NCBI RefSeq assembly: GCF_028473745.1
Contig: NZ_CP101137.1
Span: forward strand, 3,906,001 to 3,970,000
Reading direction: 5' to 3'
DNA: 64,000 bases
Source of the DNA: Streptomyces sp. M92
GTDB lineage: Bacteria > Actinomycetota > Actinomycetes > Streptomycetales > Streptomycetaceae
The notes under the pieces are model-generated. The model saw only the letters and a program-made list of their open reading frames with translations, made no database searches and was not told the origin of the DNA. This document shows, in pieces, positions 60,931 through 64,000 of the stretch. The stretch's first letter is position 1, and every line of letters begins with the position of its first letter. A program made the position numbers and the translations under genes.

Positions 60931-63063
60931 CTACGCGGGAACCGAAGCCACCCCGGCGTCCAGGAACCGCTTCCCGTTCACCCGCTCGGAGACGCCCTCG
61001 CGGTCCAGGTACGGCGTGATGCCGCCCAGGTGGAAGGGCCAGCCGGCGCCGGTGATCAGGCAGAGGTCGATGTCCTGGGCCTCGGCGACGACGCCCTCGT
61101 CGAGCATCAGGCCGACCTCCTGGGCCACCGCGTCGAGCACCCGCGCCCGCACCTGCTCCTCCGTCAGGACGGTGTCGCCCTGCTTGAGGAGCGCGGCGAC
61201 CTCCGGGTCCAGCTCGGGCTTGCCGCTGTCGTAGACGTAGAAGCCGCGCTTGCCGGCCTCGACGACCGCCTTGAGGTTCGGGGAGACCGTGAAGCGTTCC
61301 GGGAAGGCCCGGTTCAGGGTCTCGGAGACGTGCAGGCCGATCGCCGGGCCGACCAGCTCCAGCAGGACCAGCGGGGACATCGGCAGGCCGAGGGGTTCGA
61401 CCGCCTTCTCCGCCACGTCCACCGGCGTGCCCTCGTCGATGACGTTCTGGATCTCGCCCATGAAGCGGGTCAGGATGCGGTTCACGACGAACGCCGGGGC
61501 GTCCTTGACGAGGACCGCGGTCTTCTTCAGCTTCTTGGCGACGCCGAACGCCGTGGCCAGCGAGGCGTCGTCGGTCTGCTCGCCGCGCACGATCTCCAGC
61601 AGCGGCAGGACCGCGACCGGGTTGAAGAAGTGGAAGCCGACGACCCGCTCGGGGTGCTTCAGCTTCGACGCCATCTCGGAGACGGAGAGGGACGAGGTGT
61701 TCGTCGCCAGGATCGCGTGCGCCGGGGCGACCGCCTCGACCTCCGCGAAGACCTTCTGCTTGACGCCCATCTCCTCGAAGACGGCCTCGATGACGAAGTC
61801 GGCGTCCGCGAAGCCCTCGGCCTTGTCCAGGACGCCGGAGACGAGGCCCTTCAGCCTGTTCGCCTTGTCCTGGTTGATCCGGCCCTTGCCGAGCAGCTTG
61901 TCGATCTCGGCGTGGACGTAGCCCACACCCTTGTCGACGCGCTCCTGGTCGATGTCGGTCAGGACGACCGGCACCTCCAGGCGGCGCAGGAACAGCAGCG
62001 CGAGCTGGGAGGCCATCAGGCCGGCGCCGACGACGCCCACCTTGGTGACCGGGCGGGCCAGCGACTTGTCCGGGGCGCCCGCGGGGCGCTTGCCGCGCTT
62101 CTGCACCAGGTTGAAGGCGTAGATGCCGGAGCGCAGTTCGCCGCCCATGATCAGGTCGGCGAGGGCCTGGTCCTCGGCGTCGTAGCCCTGCTGGAGGTCG
62201 CCGTTCTTGGCGGCGGCGATGATGTCGAGCGCGCGGTAGGCGGCCGGGGCGGCGCCGTGCACCTTGGAGTCGGCGACGAAGCGGCCCTTGGCGACGGCCT
62301 GGTCCCAGGCCTCGCCGCGGTCGATCGCCGGACGCTCGACCGCGATCTCGCCCTTGAGGACGGACGCGGTCCAGATCAGCGACTGCTCCAGGAAGTCCGC
62401 GCCCTCGAAGATCGCGTCCGCGATGCCGAGTTCGAAGACCTGCTCGCCCTTGAGCTGCTTGTTCTGGTTGAGGCTGTTCTCGATGATCACCGAGACGGCC
62501 TTGTCGGCGCCGATCAGGTTCGGCAGCAGCGTGCAGCCGCCCCAGCCGGGGACCAGGCCGAGGAAGACCTCGGGGAGGGAGAAGGCGGGGAGGGCCGCGG
62601 ACACCGTCCGGTAGGAGCAGTGCAGGCCGATCTCGACGCCGCCGCCCATCGCGGCACCGTTGTAGTACGCGAAGGTCGGCACGGCCAGCTTCGCCAGCCG
62701 CTTGAAGACGTCGTGGCCGCCCTTGCCGATGGCCAGCGCGTCCTCGTGCCGCTTCAGCAGCTCGACGCCCTTGAGGTCGGCGCCGACCGCGAAGATGAAC
62801 GGCTTGCCGGTGACGCCGACGCCGACGATGTCGCCGTCCGCGGCCTCCTTCTCGACCTGGTCGATCGCGGCGTCGATGTTCGCCAGCGACTGGGGGCCCA
62901 GCGTGGTCGGCTTGGTGTGGTCGTGGCCGTTGTCCAGGGTGATCAGGGCGAAGCGCCCGGCGCCCAGGGGCAGGTCGAAGTGGCGCACGTGGGCGCTGGT
63001 GACGACCTCGCCGGGGAACAGCTCGGCCGCACCCTTCAGCAGCTCTGCGGTGGTGGTGCTCAC
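60931..63063 (-). CDS. fadB: Fatty-acid oxidation multifunctional protein (enoyl-CoA hydratase/3-hydroxyacyl-CoA dehydrogenase)
   Basis: A 710-residue FadB-type alpha subunit. The N-terminal crotonase domain has GKPFIFAVGADLKGVE, GAAMGGGVEIGLHC and FSLPEVFLGLVPGWGG; the 3-hydroxyacyl-CoA dehydrogenase has the NAD motif VGVVGAGLMASQLA, FVIEAVFEEMGVKQ, NTSSLSVSEMA and VGFHFFNPVAVLPLLEIV. With the thiolase it forms the beta-oxidation complex converting enoyl-CoA to acetyl-CoA and a shortened acyl-CoA. GTG start overlaps the thiolase stop (GTGA). Its dehydrogenase may also serve the aromatic-CoA route, which lacks its own. Confidence 0.95.
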   Translation of the reverse strand: MSTTTAELLKGAAELFPGEVVTSAHVRHFDLPLGAGRFALITLDNGHDHTKPTTLGPQSLANIDAAIDQVEKEAADGDIVGVGVTGKPFIFAVGADLKGVELLKRHEDALAIGKGGHDVFKRLAKLAVPTFAYYNGAAMGGGVEIGLHCSYRTVSAALPAFSLPEVFLGLVPGWGGCTLLPNLIGADKAVSVIIENSLNQNKQLKGEQVFELGIADAIFEGADFLEQSLIWTASVLKGEIAVERPAIDRGEAWDQAVAKGRFVADSKVHGAAPAAYRALDIIAAAKNGDLQQGYDAEDQALADLIMGGELRSGIYAFNLVQKRGKRPAGAPDKSLARPVTKVGVVGAGLMASQLALLFLRRLEVPVVLTDIDQERVDKGVGYVHAEIDKLLGKGRINQDKANRLKGLVSGVLDKAEGFADADFVIEAVFEEMGVKQKVFAEVEAVAPAHAILATNTSSLSVSEMASKLKHPERVVGFHFFNPVAVLPLLEIVRGEQTDDASLATAFGVAKKLKKTAVLVKDAPAFVVNRILTRFMGEIQNVIDEGTPVDVAEKAVEPLGLPMSPLVLLELVGPAIGLHVSETLNRAFPERFTVSPNLKAVVEAGKRGFYVYDSGKPELDPEVAALLKQGDTVLTEEQVRARVLDAVAQEVGLMLDEGVVAEAQDIDLCLITGAGWPFHLGGITPYLDREGVSERVNGKRFLDAGVASVPA

Positions 63064-64000
63064 TTGTCCCCCTCGAAGTGCGGGTTCTCCCAGACGACCG
63101 TCGCGCCCATGCCGAAGCCGACGCACATGGTGGTCAGGCCGTAGCGGACGTGCGGCTGCTCCTCGAACTGGCGGGCCAGCTGCGTCATCAGGCGGACGCC
63201 GGAGGAGGCCAGCGGGTGACCGAAGGCGATGGCGCCGCCGTACTGGTTGACGCGGGCGTCGTCGTCGGCGATGCCGTAGTGCTCCAGGAAGGCGAGGACC
63301 TGGACGGCGAAGGCCTCGTTGATCTCGAAGAGGCCGATGTCGGAGATGGACAGCCCGGCCTGCGCCAGGGCCTTCTCCGTGGCCGGGATCGGGCCGTAGC
63401 CCATGACCTCCGGCTCCACGCCCGCGAAGGCGTAGGAGACCAGGCGCATCTTCACCGGGAGGTTGTTCTCCCGGGCGAAGTCCTCGCTCGCGATGAGGGA
63501 GGCGGTGGCGCCGTCGTTCAGACCGGCCGCGTTGCCCGCGGTGACCCGGCCGTGCACGCGGAACGGCGTCTTCAGGCCCGCCAGGTTCTCCAGCGTGGTG
63601 CCCGGACGCATCGGCTCGTCGGCGGTGACCAGGCCCCAGCCCGTCTCACCGGCCTCCTCGTTGGTGCGACGCACCGACACCGGCACCAGGTCCGCCTGGA
63701 TCTGTCCGTTGGCGTAGGCCTTGGCGGCCTTCTCCTGCGAGCGCACCGCGTACTCGTCGGCGCGCTGCTTGGTGATGCTCGGGTAGCGGTCGTGCAGGTT
63801 CTCCGCGGTCATGCCCATGAACAGGGCGGACTCGTCGACCAGCTTCTCGCTGACGAACCGCGGGTTCGGGTCGACGCCCTCGCCCATCGGGTGGCGGCCC
63901 ATGTGCTCGACACCGCCCGCGACGGCGACGTCGTACGCGCCGAAGGCGACCGAGCCGGCCACCGAGGTGACGGCGGTCAGGGCGCCCGCGCACATGCGGT
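63060..64000 (-). CDS. fadA: Acetyl-CoA acyltransferase (3-ketoacyl-CoA thiolase), 5' end outside window
   Basis: The last 313 or so codons of a thiolase. The acyl-accepting Cys is just inside the window edge (RMCAGALTAV); the second half has GNAAGLNDGAT, EINEAFAVQVL, GGAIAFGHPLASSG with the catalytic His, and CVGFGMGATV with the second Cys. It cleaves 3-ketoacyl-CoA with CoA as the beta subunit of the FadB/FadA pair. The gene continues beyond base 64000, so start and promoter are not seen. Confidence 0.94.
   Translation of the reverse strand, partial: RMCAGALTAVTSVAGSVAFGAYDVAVAGGVEHMGRHPMGEGVDPNPRFVSEKLVDESALFMGMTAENLHDRYPSITKQRADEYAVRSQEKAAKAYANGQIQADLVPVSVRRTNEEAGETGWGLVTADEPMRPGTTLENLAGLKTPFRVHGRVTAGNAAGLNDGATASLIASEDFARENNLPVKMRLVSYAFAGVEPEVMGYGPIPATEKALAQAGLSISDIGLFEINEAFAVQVLAFLEHYGIADDDARVNQYGGAIAFGHPLASSGVRLMTQLARQFEEQPHVRYGLTTMCVGFGMGATVVWENPHFEGDK

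Overview
The window is chromosomal DNA of a Streptomyces, almost certainly a close relative of S. coelicolor/S. lividans. The evidence is very high GC with strong third-position G/C bias, GTG/TTG starts, GTGA and ATGA stop-start overlaps, Streptomyces-restricted families (DUF5999, DUF4236, DUF2637, RsbW-like ATPases), a rare in-frame TTA codon, and a gene order (arginine deiminase ... MurA-like, aconitase, ngcEFG, rok7B7, xylFGH, dxs, fatty-acid oxidation) that matches, from memory, the SCO5960s-SCO6027 part of the S. coelicolor core. No tRNA, rRNA, CRISPR array or prophage was seen.

Region by region. 1-7091: end of an SMC-like ATPase, a MazG-type pyrophosphohydrolase, a TTA-containing conserved protein, an F420-type oxidoreductase, and the Hen1-Pnkp RNA-repair operon, whose ligase domain carries a 17-codon palindromic insert. 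7140-10713: a decayed insertion sequence, a cation/proton antiporter and a scrambled hydrolase gene. 10787-15032: arginine deiminase, ornithine carbamoyltransferase and a permease (arginine catabolism), then an anti-sigma-type ATPase. 15215-24747: an aromatic acyl-CoA catabolic island (enoyl-CoA hydratase, two-domain monooxygenase/reductase, CoA ligase, acyl-CoA dehydrogenase, Rid protein, hydrolase) around a PaaX-type regulator and a sulfotransferase; several promoters share one operator-like motif. 24770-26902: small conserved and membrane proteins. 27083-31939: aldehyde dehydrogenase, MFS carrier, TauD-like dioxygenase and TetR regulator, probably a small catabolic unit of unknown substrate.

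32474-46282 holds secreted polysaccharide enzymes (GH81 beta-1,3-glucanase, GH92 alpha-mannosidase), each preceded by a LacI-type palindrome, and a secreted transglycosylase-like protein. Between them lie an XRE-HTH/MurA fusion and aconitase; palindromes with a common TATCTC half-site precede both, and aconitase also has an iron-box-like site. 46494-55287 is a sugar-uptake island: ngcEFG (N-acetylglucosamine/chitobiose ABC importer; a DasR-like site overlaps its likely promoter), the ROK regulator rok7B7, and xylFGH with a Rok7B7-type site upstream. 55474-64000: dxs, an amino-acid permease, a NYN-domain protein, a propeller-like protein, and the start of a fadAB beta-oxidation operon running off the right edge.

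The most interesting leads are the motif-linked aromatic-CoA regulon, the HTH-MurA fusion with its palindromes, repeat-derived insertions inside conserved enzymes, and the layered control of the ngc-rok7B7-xyl island. I did not find an obviously unprecedented defence or biosynthetic system.
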